Part shown: positions 9,566 through 18,270 of the stretch, piece by piece | Position numbering within the stretch: position 1 is the stretch's first letter | Layout of the letters: each line of letters starts with the position of its first letter | DNA from: Novosphingobium sp. FSW06-99 | Lineage (GTDB): Bacteria; Pseudomonadota; Alphaproteobacteria; Sphingomonadales; Sphingomonadaceae | Length of the DNA stretch: 64,000 nucleotides | Assembly: GCF_001519065.1 (NCBI RefSeq) | Contig: NZ_KQ954251.1 | Span: 124,001-188,000, forward strand | Direction: 5' to 3' | Program-made: the position numbers and the translations under genes | Notes under the pieces: model-generated | The model's input: the letters and a program-made list of their open reading frames with translations, nothing else | What the model was told of the DNA's origin: nothing | The model's database searches: none

Positions 9566-9704
9566 TCCTCCCCGAACACGGGGAGGGGGACCAGCGAAGC
9601 TGGTGGAGGGGCCTGGCCCCAAGCGATTTGGATCGAATGATGCGCCTAGAGGATAGCCCCCTCCACCACCCAGCGGGCGGTCCCCCTCCCCGTCCCGGGG
9701 AGGA
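9566..9704. repeat. Large imperfect inverted repeat of CCTCCCC/GGGGAGG type
   Basis: Left arm 9566-9613 begins TCCTCCCCGAACACGGGGAG and right arm 9657-9704 is its near reverse complement; both arms also hold a smaller hairpin (CCTCCCC/GGGGAGG). The element fills the entire gap after the ETF-QO gene and runs into the ispE reading frame. This pattern matches dispersed palindromic repeats of alphaproteobacteria rather than a terminator, because no T-tract follows. Confidence 0.8.
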
Positions 9705-10491
9705 TACCGAGATTGCCTATGCCAAGATCAATCTGGCGTTGCACGTGCGCGCGCGGCGGGCCGATGGCTTTCATGATCTGGAAACGGTGTTTGCGTTTGT
9801 CGATGCGGGTGATGAACTGAGGATCGCACCTGCCGATGGGGACAGCCTGACGCTTACCGGCGAATTTGGCACGATACTCGCCGATGGCGACAACATCGTG
9901 GCACAGGCGCTGTCGCGCCTGCCACATGGGCCGGGCTGGGCGGTCAGTCTGGACAAGCGGCTGCCGGTCGCGGCCGGGCTGGGCGGGGGGTCGGCCGATG
10001 CGGGCGCGGTGTTCCGTCTGGTTGAGCGGTTGCATGGTCTTCCCGATGGCTGGCAGGCACTGGCCGCCGCGCTGGGCGCCGATGTGCCCGCGTGTGTGCA
10101 CAGCCGGGCCATGCTGGGCCATGGCACCGGCACCCACCTTCACGCGGTGGCCAACGATCTGGCCAGAACGCCGGTGCTGCTGGTCAATCCGCGCGTGCCG
10201 CTGCCCACCGGGCCGGTGTTTCGCGGCTGGGACGGCATCGATCGCGGGCCTTTGCCCAGTGGCGATTTGCGCACGATCGCGCGCGAAGGGCGCAACGATC
10301 TGGAACCGGGCGCGATCGCGCTGGTGCCGCAGATTGCCGACGTGCTTGACTGGTTGCACCGCTCTGGCGCGTGGCTGGTGCGCATGTCGGGGTCGGGCGC
10401 GACGTGCTTTGCGCTCTATGATACGGTCGAGCAACGCGATGCCGCCAAGGTGCCTGAAGGCTGGTGGCATCTGGCGGGGACATTGCGATGA
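9637..10491 (+). CDS. ispE: 4-diphosphocytidyl-2-C-methyl-D-erythritol kinase
   Basis: ATP-dependent kinase of the MEP isoprenoid pathway. The conserved core starts with IAYAKINLALHVRARRADGF; the GHMP-kinase ATP loop is PVAAGLGGGSADAG at about residue 110 and the C-terminal motif is MSGSGATCFAL. The only ATG starts in frame before the core are 9637 and 9640, both inside a palindromic repeat, so about 24 N-terminal residues (LHHPAGGPPPRPGE) are repeat-encoded and not family-like. A non-ATG start closer to the core cannot be excluded. The stop overlaps the next start by 4 bases (ATGA), indicating coupling. Confidence 0.88.
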   Translation: MMRLEDSPLHHPAGGPPPRPGEDTEIAYAKINLALHVRARRADGFHDLETVFAFVDAGDELRIAPADGDSLTLTGEFGTILADGDNIVAQALSRLPHGPGWAVSLDKRLPVAAGLGGGSADAGAVFRLVERLHGLPDGWQALAAALGADVPACVHSRAMLGHGTGTHLHAVANDLARTPVLLVNPRVPLPTGPVFRGWDGIDRGPLPSGDLRTIAREGRNDLEPGAIALVPQIADVLDWLHRSGAWLVRMSGSGATCFALYDTVEQRDAAKVPEGWWHLAGTLR

Positions 10492-11216
10492 GCGAGGCAT
10501 TCCGGCTGATCGGCGATACCGCGCCGGGGGGCATCCTGATCGAATCCGACCATGCTTCTGCGCGCGTACCCGACGATATCGATCTCGGCATCGATCCGGC
10601 GCTGCTGAACGAACACATCGCTATCGACATCGGCGTGGCGGCGATTGCCGAATTGCTGGTCCAGCGGCCCGGTTATGCCGCGTTTCTGGGCAATGTCAGC
10701 CGACTGGTGTGCGATTTCAACCGCGATGAACATGGGCCTGCGGTGGCACCGATCGCCAGCGACGGGCATGCCATTCCCGGCAACGCGCTCGACCATGCCG
10801 GGCACGAGGCGCGGCTGGCACGGTTTTACCGGCCCTATCACGCGGCCTTCGCCGATGTGATCGATCGCATGCGCCCGGCGCTGATCCTGTCGCTGCACAG
10901 TTTTACGCCCCGCCTCGCCAGCCGCCCCGAAGAGGCACGGCCCTGGCATATCGGTGTGCTGTACAACCGCGACCGGCGCGGCGCGGCGCTGGCGCTCGAC
11001 TGGCTGGCGCGCGAACCGGGGCTGGTGGTCGGCGATCAGCAGCCCTATTCGGGCGAACTGCTCAATGCCACGATGGATCGCCATGCCGAAGCGCGCGGGC
11101 AATTGTATGTCGGGGTCGAACTGCGCCAGGATCTGGTCGGCCACGCCACGGGACAGCGCGAATGGGCCGACCGGCTCGAACGGCTGACCCGCCATGTGGT
11201 GGCCAGCGCCGCCTGA
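10488..11216 (+). CDS. N-formylglutamate amidohydrolase family protein
   Basis: Family of zinc hydrolases that release formate and glutamate from N-formylglutamate in histidine degradation; many members are not tied to that pathway. Visible conserved parts are ILIESDHASARVPDDIDLG near the N-terminus, the LSLHSFTP strand near residue 137 and GVLYNRDRRGA near 155. No hut genes lie nearby, so the physiological substrate is open. The start ATG overlaps the ispE stop (ATGA), a typical operon junction. Length is 242 residues. Confidence 0.82.
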   Translation: MSEAFRLIGDTAPGGILIESDHASARVPDDIDLGIDPALLNEHIAIDIGVAAIAELLVQRPGYAAFLGNVSRLVCDFNRDEHGPAVAPIASDGHAIPGNALDHAGHEARLARFYRPYHAAFADVIDRMRPALILSLHSFTPRLASRPEEARPWHIGVLYNRDRRGAALALDWLAREPGLVVGDQQPYSGELLNATMDRHAEARGQLYVGVELRQDLVGHATGQREWADRLERLTRHVVASAA

Positions 11217-11238
11217 TCGTCGCAAATATTACTTTCGA

Positions 11239-11261
11239 CCTAGCCGCGCGGCTCGGCTAGG
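11239..11261. terminator. Hairpin between the N-formylglutamate hydrolase-like gene and ilvD
   Basis: CCTAGCCG (11239-11246), 7-base loop, CGGCTAGG (11254-11261): a perfect 8-bp stem 22 bases after the upstream stop and about 50 bases before ilvD. It has no T-tract, so it could equally be an operator or leader structure for ilvD. Confidence 0.45.
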
Positions 11262-11309
11262 GAGCGCGATCATTCCAAATTCGTGAAAACAAGACCGGAG
11301 TCGCTCGTA

Positions 11310-13166
11310 ATGCCCCCCTATCGCTCGCGCACCACCACCCACGGACGCAATATGGCCGGGGCTCGCGGTCTATGGCGGGCCACGGGCATGAAGGACAGCG
11401 ATTTCGGCAAGCCGATCATTGCGGTGGTCAACTCGTTCACGCAATTCGTGCCGGGGCACGTCCACCTGAAGGATCTGGGCCAACTGGTCGCGCGCGAAAT
11501 CGAGGCTGCGGGCGGGGTTGCCAAGGAATTCAACACCATCGCGGTCGATGACGGCATCGCCATGGGTCACGACGGCATGCTCTATTCGCTGCCCAGCCGC
11601 GATCTGATCGCCGACAGCGTCGAATATATGGTCAATGCGCATTGTGCCGATGCGATGGTGTGCATTTCCAATTGCGACAAGATTACGCCGGGCATGCTGA
11701 TGGCGGCGCTGCGCATCAACATCCCGGTGGTGTTCGTGTCGGGCGGGCCGATGGAGGCGGGCAAAGTCGTGCTGCGCGGCAAGGAAACCGCGCTCGACCT
11801 GATCGACGCGATGGTCGCCGCCGCCGATGACAGCTATACCGACGAGGAAGTGCAGACGATCGAGCGCTCGGCCTGCCCGACGTGCGGTTCATGCAGCGGC
11901 ATGTTCACCGCCAATTCGATGAATTGCCTGACCGAAGCTCTGGGTCTCAGCCTGCCGGGCAATGGTTCGGTACTGGCCACGCATGCCGATCGCGAACGGC
12001 TGTTCCGCGAAGCCGGGCGGGTGGTCGTCGATCTGGCACGGCGCTGGTACGAACAGGACGATGCCGACGCGTTGCCGCGCACGATTGCCGGGTTTGCCGC
12101 GTTCGAAAACGCGATGAGCCTCGATATCGCGATGGGCGGGTCGACCAACACCGTGCTCCATCTGCTCGCCGCCGCGCATGAAGCCGAAGTGCCGTTCACC
12201 ATGGCCGATATCGACCGCCTGTCGCGCCGCGTGCCTTGCCTGTCCAAAGTCGCCCCGGCCAAGGCCGACGTACATATGGAAGATGTCCACCGCGCAGGCG
12301 GGATCATGGCGATCCTGGGCGAACTGGAACGCGGCGGGCTGATCCGGACCGATCTGCCCACCGTGCACAGCCGCACACTCGGCGACGCGCTGGCGCAATG
12401 GGATATCGGCCGCACCAATTCCGAGGCAGTGCGCGAATTCTTCCGAGCCGCCCCCGGCGGCGTGCCGACCCAGGTGGCATTCAGCCAGAACCGCCGCTGG
12501 GCCGAACTCGATCTGGACCGCGAACACGGCGTGATCCGCAGTGTCGAGCATGCCTTTTCAAAGGATGGCGGGCTGGCCGTATTGACCGGCAACGTCGCGC
12601 TCGACGGGTGCATCGTCAAGACCGCCGGGGTGGATGACAGCATCCTGACGTTCACCGGCCCGGCCGTGGTGTTCGAAAGCCAGGACGCCGCCGTGACGGG
12701 CATCCTGACCGGGCAGGTAAAGGCGGGCGATGTCGTGGTGATCCGCTATGAAGGGCCGCGCGGCGGGCCGGGCATGCAGGAAATGCTGTACCCCACCAGC
12801 TACATCAAGTCGAAAGGGCTGGGCAAAGCCTGCGCGCTGATCACCGATGGACGCTTTTCGGGCGGCACGTCGGGCCTGTCGATCGGCCATGTCTCGCCCG
12901 AAGCGGCAGAAGGCGGCACGATCGGGCTGGTCGAAAACGGCGATGTGATCACCATCGACATCCACACTCGCGCGATCCGGCTGGAGGTCAGCGATGCCGT
13001 GCTGGCCGAACGCCGCGCCGCGATGGCGGCGAAGGGCGCTGCGGCCTGGACCCCGGTCAAACCGCGCCCGCGCCAGGTTTCGGTGGCGTTGCAGGCCTAT
13101 GCCGCGATGACCACCAGCGCCGCGCGCGGTGCGGTGCGCGATGTCAGCCAGTTGCGTGCCCGGTAA
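11310..13166 (+). CDS. ilvD: Dihydroxy-acid dehydratase
   Basis: Fe-S enzyme that dehydrates 2,3-dihydroxy acids in isoleucine, valine, leucine and pantothenate synthesis. Cluster cysteines are visible in [12 protein letters not shown] at about residue 120 and [19 protein letters not shown] at about 190-208; the C-terminal domain has GRFSGGTSG. The 618 residues match E. coli IlvD. ATG 11310 was chosen because GGAG lies 9 bases upstream; a GTG at 11283 would add nine residues without similarity. No other branched-chain amino-acid gene is adjacent. Confidence 0.97.
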   Translation: MPPYRSRTTTHGRNMAGARGLWRATGMKDSDFGKPIIAVVNSFTQFVPGHVHLKDLGQLVAREIEAAGGVAKEFNTIAVDDGIAMGHDGMLYSLPSRDLIADSVEYMVNAHCADAMVCISNCDKITPGMLMAALRINIPVVFVSGGPMEAGKVVLRGKETALDLIDAMVAAADDSYTDEEVQTIERSACPTCGSCSGMFTANSMNCLTEALGLSLPGNGSVLATHADRERLFREAGRVVVDLARRWYEQDDADALPRTIAGFAAFENAMSLDIAMGGSTNTVLHLLAAAHEAEVPFTMADIDRLSRRVPCLSKVAPAKADVHMEDVHRAGGIMAILGELERGGLIRTDLPTVHSRTLGDALAQWDIGRTNSEAVREFFRAAPGGVPTQVAFSQNRRWAELDLDREHGVIRSVEHAFSKDGGLAVLTGNVALDGCIVKTAGVDDSILTFTGPAVVFESQDAAVTGILTGQVKAGDVVVIRYEGPRGGPGMQEMLYPTSYIKSKGLGKACALITDGRFSGGTSGLSIGHVSPEAAEGGTIGLVENGDVITIDIHTRAIRLEVSDAVLAERRAAMAAKGAAAWTPVKPRPRQVSVALQAYAAMTTSAARGAVRDVSQLRAR

Positions 13167-13204
13167 CGCTTGACCGGCGCAGCAAAGCGCCGGATGGTTT
13201 GCCG

Positions 13205-14620
13205 ATGCGCAAATCCCCAACCGTGGCGTTGCAACAAGTCCTGACCGTTGCGCAGATGCGCGCGGCCGAAACCGCGCTGATCGATGCCGGTGCATCGGTC
13301 GACAGCCTGATGGAGATCGCCGGGCACGGCGCCGGGGCCTGGGTGCATCGCCTGGCCGCCGGGCGCCGGGTGACCGTGCTATGCGGCCCGGGCAACAATG
13401 GCGGCGATGGCTATGTGATCGCGCGGCATCTGGCCGAACGCGGCGTGCCGGTGCGGGTGATCGCGCCGGGTCCGCCGCGCACCGCGGCGGCCATCGCGGC
13501 GCGTGCGGCGTTTGGCGGCACGGTGATCGATGGCGTGCCCGCTGTCCTGCCGCATGGCGATGTGCTGGTCGATTGCCTGTTCGGCAGCGGGTTGACGCGT
13601 GCGCTCGATGCCGATGCATTTGCGCTGTTGTCGGGGCTGGCCGACCGGCACCATCATCGCGTCGCGATCGACGTGCCCAGCGGGGTGGACAGCGACAGCG
13701 GCGCGGTGCTCAATCCCGGATTGCCGACGTTTGATCTGACGGTGGCGCTCGGCGCGTGGAAACACGCGCATTTTGCGATGCCCGCGGCCCCGCTGATGGG
13801 TGCGCTGCGGCTGGTCGATATCGGCGTTTCGGCGGTTCCGGGTGCGGCGATTGTGCTGCCCCGGGCCCAGCTCGCGATGCCTGCGGCCGATGCCTACAAA
13901 TATACGCGCGGGTTGCTGGCGATTGTCGGCGGGGCGATGCCCGGTGCGGCCATGCTGGCCACTTTGGCGGCGCGCCATGCCGGGGCGGGCTATCTGCGGC
14001 TGATCACGCAAGGCGATCCGGGCGCGGTGCCTGCCGATGTGGTGGTGGTGCGCGAAGATCCCGCTGCGGCGCTGGCCGATGCGCGGATTGCGGCGGTGCT
14101 GGTCGGGCCGGGGCTTGGGCGCGACGGTGTGGCGCGCGAACGGCTGGCCATGGCGTTGGCGGCCGGCAGGCCGACCGTTGTCGATGCCGATGGTCTGATG
14201 CTGCTGCGACCGGGGCAGGGCAAAGGCACCGGCATCGTGCTGACCCCGCACGCGGGCGAGCTGGCGACGCTGGAACGCGCGTTCGGGTTGCCGGGTGCGG
14301 GGCCAAAGCGCGATCGCGCGATACGGCTGGCGGTGGCGGCGGATGCAGTGGTGGTGGCCAAAGGGCCCGACACGGTGATCGCCACGCCCGACGGGCAGGT
14401 GATCGTGGCGCCGCGGGCGAGTTCGTGGCTGTCGGTCGCGGGCACCGGCGATGTGCTGGCCGGGATCATCGCCGGTCGCCTGGCCGTCACGCGTGATCCC
14501 TTGCGGGCGGCGTGCCAGGGGGTGTGGCTGCATGGCGAGGCGGCGCGCCATGCCGGTCCGGCTTTTGCAGCGGCAGACCTTGCCCTTTGCGTGCAACAGG
14601 CTGTACGGGCCGCGCTGTGA
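13205..14620 (+). CDS. nnr: Bifunctional NAD(P)HX epimerase/dehydratase
   Basis: Repairs hydrated NADH and NADPH: the N-terminal YjeF domain epimerises NAD(P)HX and the C-terminal ribokinase-like domain dehydrates the S form using ADP. The N-terminal domain shows LTVAQMRAAETALIDAG and LCGPGNNGGDGYVIARHL; the C-terminal domain shows VGPGLGRDG, LTPHAGELATLERAF, VVAKGPDTVIATPDG and VAGTGDVLAGIIAG (about residues 415-428). The 471 residues equal a complete fusion protein. The start ATG at 13205 follows an in-frame TTG at 13199. It overlaps the next gene by 4 bases. Confidence 0.95.
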   Translation: MRKSPTVALQQVLTVAQMRAAETALIDAGASVDSLMEIAGHGAGAWVHRLAAGRRVTVLCGPGNNGGDGYVIARHLAERGVPVRVIAPGPPRTAAAIAARAAFGGTVIDGVPAVLPHGDVLVDCLFGSGLTRALDADAFALLSGLADRHHHRVAIDVPSGVDSDSGAVLNPGLPTFDLTVALGAWKHAHFAMPAAPLMGALRLVDIGVSAVPGAAIVLPRAQLAMPAADAYKYTRGLLAIVGGAMPGAAMLATLAARHAGAGYLRLITQGDPGAVPADVVVVREDPAAALADARIAAVLVGPGLGRDGVARERLAMALAAGRPTVVDADGLMLLRPGQGKGTGIVLTPHAGELATLERAFGLPGAGPKRDRAIRLAVAADAVVVAKGPDTVIATPDGQVIVAPRASSWLSVAGTGDVLAGIIAGRLAVTRDPLRAACQGVWLHGEAARHAGPAFAAADLALCVQQAVRAAL

Positions 14621-15834
14621 ACATATCAGGATTGATCGTGCGCGTCGCCGCAAAGGGTGATGGCGCCACCGCCGATGGCCGCCACGTGCCGCTGGCCGCA
14701 CCGGGCGACGTGATCGAGGCGGATGGGTCGCTGACTCATGGGCCCGATCATGTCGAACCCGCGTGCCGCCATTTTCCCGCCTGCGGATCGTGCCAGTTGC
14801 AGCATCTGTCGGATCGCGCGTTGACGGCGTTCGTGGCCGACCGCGTGGCTGGCGCGGCGCGCGGGCAGGGTATCGAACCCGGCGACATGCCGCCGGCGCA
14901 TGTGTCGCCGCCGCACACCCGCCGCCGCGCGACCTTGCACGCGCAGGCGATCGGGCGACGCGTGGTGCTGGGCTTTCGCGAACAGGGCTCGCACAAGCTG
15001 GTCGATCTGAAGCAATGCGATGTGCTGGCGCCCGCGCTGTTTGCGCTGGTGGCGCCGTTGCGCACGCTGCTGGCGGCGCGCGCCGATCGCAAGCTGGCGG
15101 TCGATATCGATCTTACCCTGGCCGATCAGGGCGTGGCGCTCGGCCTGTCGGGCTATGTTGCCGAAGGTCTGGCGCAGACCGAGGCGCTGCTCGATTTCGC
15201 GCGCGATCAGGGTTTGGCACGGCTGACCATCGATGGCGGCTATGGCGCCGATACGGTGTGGGAACCCGAACCGGTTACCATCACACTGGGCGGTACTCCG
15301 GTCGGCCTGCCGCCGGGCGCGTTTCTGCAGGCGACCGCCGATGGCGAGGCGGCGCTGGCGGATGCGGCGCGCGAATGGCTGGACGGTGCGGCGACCGTGG
15401 CCGATCTGTTTTCGGGGCTGGGCACGTTTGCCTTTGCGCTGGCCAGTGCGGGCACCAAAGTGCTGGCGGTAGAGGCGGCGCGCGATGCGCATCTGGCGTG
15501 TCAGGCGGCGGCGCGGATGCATGGCCGCCCGGTCCATGCGCTGCACCGCGATCTGTTTCGCAACCCGCTGCAGGGCGAAGAGCTCAACCGCTTTGCCGGT
15601 GTGCTGCTCGACCCGCCGCGTGCCGGTGCGCGCGAACAAGTGGGTTATATCGCAGCATCGCTCGTACCGCGCGTGGTCTATATCAGTTGCAATTCGGCAA
15701 GCTGGGCGCGCGATGCGGCCACGCTGATCGCCGGGGGCTATCGTCTGGCCGGTCTGCGCGCGGTCGGCCAGTTCCGCTGGTCAACGCATGTCGAACTCGC
15801 CAGTCTGTTCGTGCGCGATCAGGACGCGCCATAA
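14617..15834 (+). CDS. RNA (uracil-5-)-methyltransferase, RlmD/TrmA family
   Basis: SAM-dependent enzyme that should make 5-methyluridine in 23S rRNA or tRNA. A short N-terminal TRAM-like part is followed by Fe-S cluster cysteines (CRHFPACGSCQLQHL at about residues 49-63, with KQC near 137), a Rossmann SAM site (VADLFSGLGTFAFALA) and the motif ISCNSASWARDA, where the Cys forms the covalent RNA adduct. GTG 14617 overlaps the nnr stop (GTGA), pointing to coupled translation. The 405 residues fit the alphaproteobacterial class that has one enzyme of this type. The exact target nucleotide is not determinable. Confidence 0.87.
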   Translation: MNISGLIVRVAAKGDGATADGRHVPLAAPGDVIEADGSLTHGPDHVEPACRHFPACGSCQLQHLSDRALTAFVADRVAGAARGQGIEPGDMPPAHVSPPHTRRRATLHAQAIGRRVVLGFREQGSHKLVDLKQCDVLAPALFALVAPLRTLLAARADRKLAVDIDLTLADQGVALGLSGYVAEGLAQTEALLDFARDQGLARLTIDGGYGADTVWEPEPVTITLGGTPVGLPPGAFLQATADGEAALADAAREWLDGAATVADLFSGLGTFAFALASAGTKVLAVEAARDAHLACQAAARMHGRPVHALHRDLFRNPLQGEELNRFAGVLLDPPRAGAREQVGYIAASLVPRVVYISCNSASWARDAATLIAGGYRLAGLRAVGQFRWSTHVELASLFVRDQDAP

Positions 15835-16253
15835 AGGCAGATCAGCGCGGCACGGATGGCCAGCGCGAGCAACAGCCCGGTCGAAATGGCGAACAGCGCG
15901 AACCGCACGGCAATGCGGTTGACCAGCACTTGCCACAGCGAATGCACGATGCGGATGCCGACATAGCCCCAGGCCAGTGCAACATCGACGTGCCCCGCGC
16001 CGACCAGCGCCAGAATCAGCACGGTGGCATAGAACAGCGTCGGCTGTTCGGTCAGATGCGTGTAATTGTGCCCCGGCCAGTTGGCGCGCGGCGGCAGGAT
16101 GGTTTCCAGATCCTGCCCGCGCATGCCAACGCGCGCTTGTTTCAGCACTCGGCTGCCGCCGATAGCGGGTATCCGCGCCGCCGCGAGCCATCCCAGCATG
16201 ATCAGCGTCCACACCACCAGCACGGCCGCCGGTGCAAGAATCGCGTCCCGCAT
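15819..16253 (-). CDS. MAPEG family membrane protein
   Basis: Four-helix integral membrane protein (144 residues) of the family that includes microsomal glutathione transferases. The family-like centre is NYTHLTEQPTLFYATVLILA at about residues 63-82, and hydrophobic segments lie at about 5-25, 75-93, 95-112 and 117-140. Bacterial members mostly lack an assigned substrate. It converges with the RNA methyltransferase gene, the two coding regions overlapping by 16 bases. It lies downstream of btaB on the same strand, behind a hairpin. Confidence 0.82.
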   Translation of the reverse strand: MRDAILAPAAVLVVWTLIMLGWLAAARIPAIGGSRVLKQARVGMRGQDLETILPPRANWPGHNYTHLTEQPTLFYATVLILALVGAGHVDVALAWGYVGIRIVHSLWQVLVNRIAVRFALFAISTGLLLALAIRAALICLYGAS

Positions 16254-16271
16254 CCCATCCCCCTGTCATTC

Positions 16272-16294
16272 CCCGGCGCGAAGTCTGCGCCGGG
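16272..16294. terminator. GC-rich hairpin downstream of btaB
   Basis: CCCGGCGC (16272-16279), 7-base loop, GCGCCGGG (16287-16294). It lies just after the btaB stop on the minus strand and before the MAPEG start, so it may end or attenuate the btaAB transcript. There is no T-tract. Confidence 0.45.
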
Positions 16295-16307
16295 CGGGGC
16301 GGCGATG

Positions 16308-16943
16308 TCAAACGCGCGTCAGCACGATCATCCGGTAATAGCGCAAGGGGCCGTTGCAGCGTGTATGGTCCAGCCCCTGTTGCAGCGCAATGCGCGCGGC
16401 CACCGTGCCCAATGCATCGCGCGGGGTGACATGGAACAGCCGCAGCCAGCCGCGCAGCAGTGCCGACAAGGGGCGGGGCAGCCCGCCGAAATCGCCGAAA
16501 TCGACGATGTGCAGGCACCCGCCCGGCGCCAGCAGGCGCACGGCCTGCGCGATCGTGCCCTGCCAGTCGGGGATCATCGACAAGGCATAGGACAGCACGA
16601 CATGATCGAATGTCGCCGTGCCGAACAGCGCCGCCGCATCGAAACCAGTGGCATCGCCCACCGCCAGCACTGCGCGCGGGCCCAGCTTTTCGCCCGCCAG
16701 CCCCAGCATCTCGCGCGAGATGTCGAGGCCGTGGAGCTGTACCTGCGGCCAGACCGCGCCGATCCGCGCCAGATTGCGCCCGGTGCCGCAGCCCAGTTCG
16801 ATCACGCGCTGTCCGGGTGTGGCATTCATCCCGGCAATCAGCCGGTCGCGCCCGAACAGGTAATATTTGCGCGTGATGTCATAGATATGTTTCTGGCGCC
16901 GATAGACCCGGTCCATCAACACGCCATGCGCGGCGGTGGTCAT
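16308..16943 (-). CDS. btaB: DGTS N-methyltransferase (betaine lipid synthesis)
   Basis: SAM-dependent methyltransferase that should trimethylate diacylglyceryl-homoserine to the betaine lipid DGTS. The N-terminus MDRVYRRQKHIYDITRKYYL is the BtaB signature, followed by the SAM site VIELGCGTGRNLARI at about residues 46-60 and the post-I acidic loop LDISREML. Length is 211 residues, as in Rhodobacter BtaB. Identification rests mainly on pairing: its ATG overlaps the stop of a clear btaA gene by 4 bases (ATGA). Generic small-molecule methyltransferase is the alternative reading. Confidence 0.88.
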   Translation of the reverse strand: MTTAAHGVLMDRVYRRQKHIYDITRKYYLFGRDRLIAGMNATPGQRVIELGCGTGRNLARIGAVWPQVQLHGLDISREMLGLAGEKLGPRAVLAVGDATGFDAAALFGTATFDHVVLSYALSMIPDWQGTIAQAVRLLAPGGCLHIVDFGDFGGLPRPLSALLRGWLRLFHVTPRDALGTVAARIALQQGLDHTRCNGPLRYYRMIVLTRV

Positions 16944-18190
16944 GCCTGCAACTCATAGAGATGCACCCCGCCATAAATCGACGAACGGTCGCGGCGGGTG
17001 TAATCGGCCGAAGCCTCGGTATGATAAGTCCAGCGCGCCAGCACGGTGTCTTCCACGCGTCCGGGCAACAGGCTGGGCTCGGCGGCGGTGCGGAACAGCA
17101 CGCGCGCGCCGGGCCGCGCAGTGCGGGTGATCTGCGCCCACAATGCATTGAGCTGCGCGTCGCTCATCCAGTCTTGCGCATCGAGCAGGACATAGCGATC
17201 GAGCGAGGCATCGGCCTGTTCGGCCAGCCATTCGGTCAGATTGGCATGGCGCACGTCGACCCGATCGACCCGCGCGCGCACTTTGTCCCAATTGTCCTTT
17301 TGCAGATAGGGCGGCAGCGGCGCATCGGCATCACGGCCATACCCGCGCGAAAAGGCCTGCCAGGCGAAATAGTTGTCTTCCACTGCGAAATCGCAGGCCA
17401 GCTTTTCCAGCCGCCGCCGCAGCACCTGGGCCATCGGCTGATCGCCCGCCAGCGCGTCGAACTGCGCGGGCGGGATGCCCAGGCCGAACAGCGCGGCGGG
17501 CTGGTCGGTCAGCCAGCGCACGAATTTCTTGTCGAACAGCGGCGCCAGTTGCGCCTCGAACACGGCGCGCTGCGCCTCGCGCGTCGGGGCTGACAGGATC
17601 TGTTTGAGATCGATGCGATAGAGCCGCGCCAGCAGATGCGCCATGCCGATGAACCCGCCCAGCAGGCCGCGCTTGTAGATGCCCTTGCGAAACCCGCCGA
17701 TGCGGCGGCGCAAGGTCAGGTCGCGGCCTTCCCAATAGCGCCGGGTCGGCTCGTCGAGATAGGGCGCAACATAGGCGTGATATGCCGCCAGGTTCGATGG
17801 CCGGTCGGCCTCGGCAAAAAAGCGCCGGAAATGCGCATAGTCGGGCAAATGACGGGCCGATGCGATCTTCAGCTTGCCCAGCGCGACATGCGCAGTGTTG
17901 AGATCGACCGCGGTGATCGCCGCTGGATCGGCAACCAGATAGGACAGCACGTTGCACCCGCCGCTGGCGATGGCGACCATGCGGCTGTCGGGGCGGATGG
18001 CCAGCGCCTCCATGTCGATCGCCGGGTCTTCCCAGATCTGCGCATAGACCAGCCCGCGAAAAGCGAACGCAAAGGCGTGGTCGAGCACTCTGCCACCGAC
18101 ACCGGCGCCCTTGCGCACGACCGCTTTGACGATCGGCGGCTTTGCCTGTGCAGCGCGGTCTGCGCGGCGACGTTTCAGACCCATGACCAT
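16940..18190 (-). CDS. btaA: S-adenosylmethionine:diacylglycerol 3-amino-3-carboxypropyltransferase
   Basis: Moves the aminocarboxypropyl group of SAM onto diacylglycerol, the first step of phosphorus-free betaine lipid synthesis. The DUF3419 core shows IWEDPAIDMEAL, ASGGCNVLSYL near residue 78, AVDLNTAHVALGKLK, and LLDAQDWMSDAQLNALW near 325. Its length (416) equals Rhodobacter BtaA. ATG 18190 was chosen (MVMGLKRRR); ATG 18184 is close by. The frame continues far upstream but without family similarity. An 80-base gap separates it from the threonine dehydratase-like gene on the same strand. In other bacteria these genes are induced by phosphate limitation; I found no convincing Pho box here. 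Confidence 0.92.
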   Translation of the reverse strand: MVMGLKRRRADRAAQAKPPIVKAVVRKGAGVGGRVLDHAFAFAFRGLVYAQIWEDPAIDMEALAIRPDSRMVAIASGGCNVLSYLVADPAAITAVDLNTAHVALGKLKIASARHLPDYAHFRRFFAEADRPSNLAAYHAYVAPYLDEPTRRYWEGRDLTLRRRIGGFRKGIYKRGLLGGFIGMAHLLARLYRIDLKQILSAPTREAQRAVFEAQLAPLFDKKFVRWLTDQPAALFGLGIPPAQFDALAGDQPMAQVLRRRLEKLACDFAVEDNYFAWQAFSRGYGRDADAPLPPYLQKDNWDKVRARVDRVDVRHANLTEWLAEQADASLDRYVLLDAQDWMSDAQLNALWAQITRTARPGARVLFRTAAEPSLLPGRVEDTVLARWTYHTEASADYTRRDRSSIYGGVHLYELQA

Positions 18191-18270
18191 GTTGGATAAC
18201 CCTATTACCAAATCAGATGGCGAGGGTTTACGACGGTCCTGTTGCGGATTTGTGGCAAGTGTGTTGAGCG

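Noticed and set aside
14763..16958. A 731-codon plus-strand frame across the RNA methyltransferase, MAPEG and btaB genes.
   Set aside because: Overlaps three recognisable genes in other frames and has no family similarity.
18191..18270. Pho box upstream of btaA.
   Set aside because: Only scattered matches (for example CCGTCGT followed by an unrelated second half); too weak to call.
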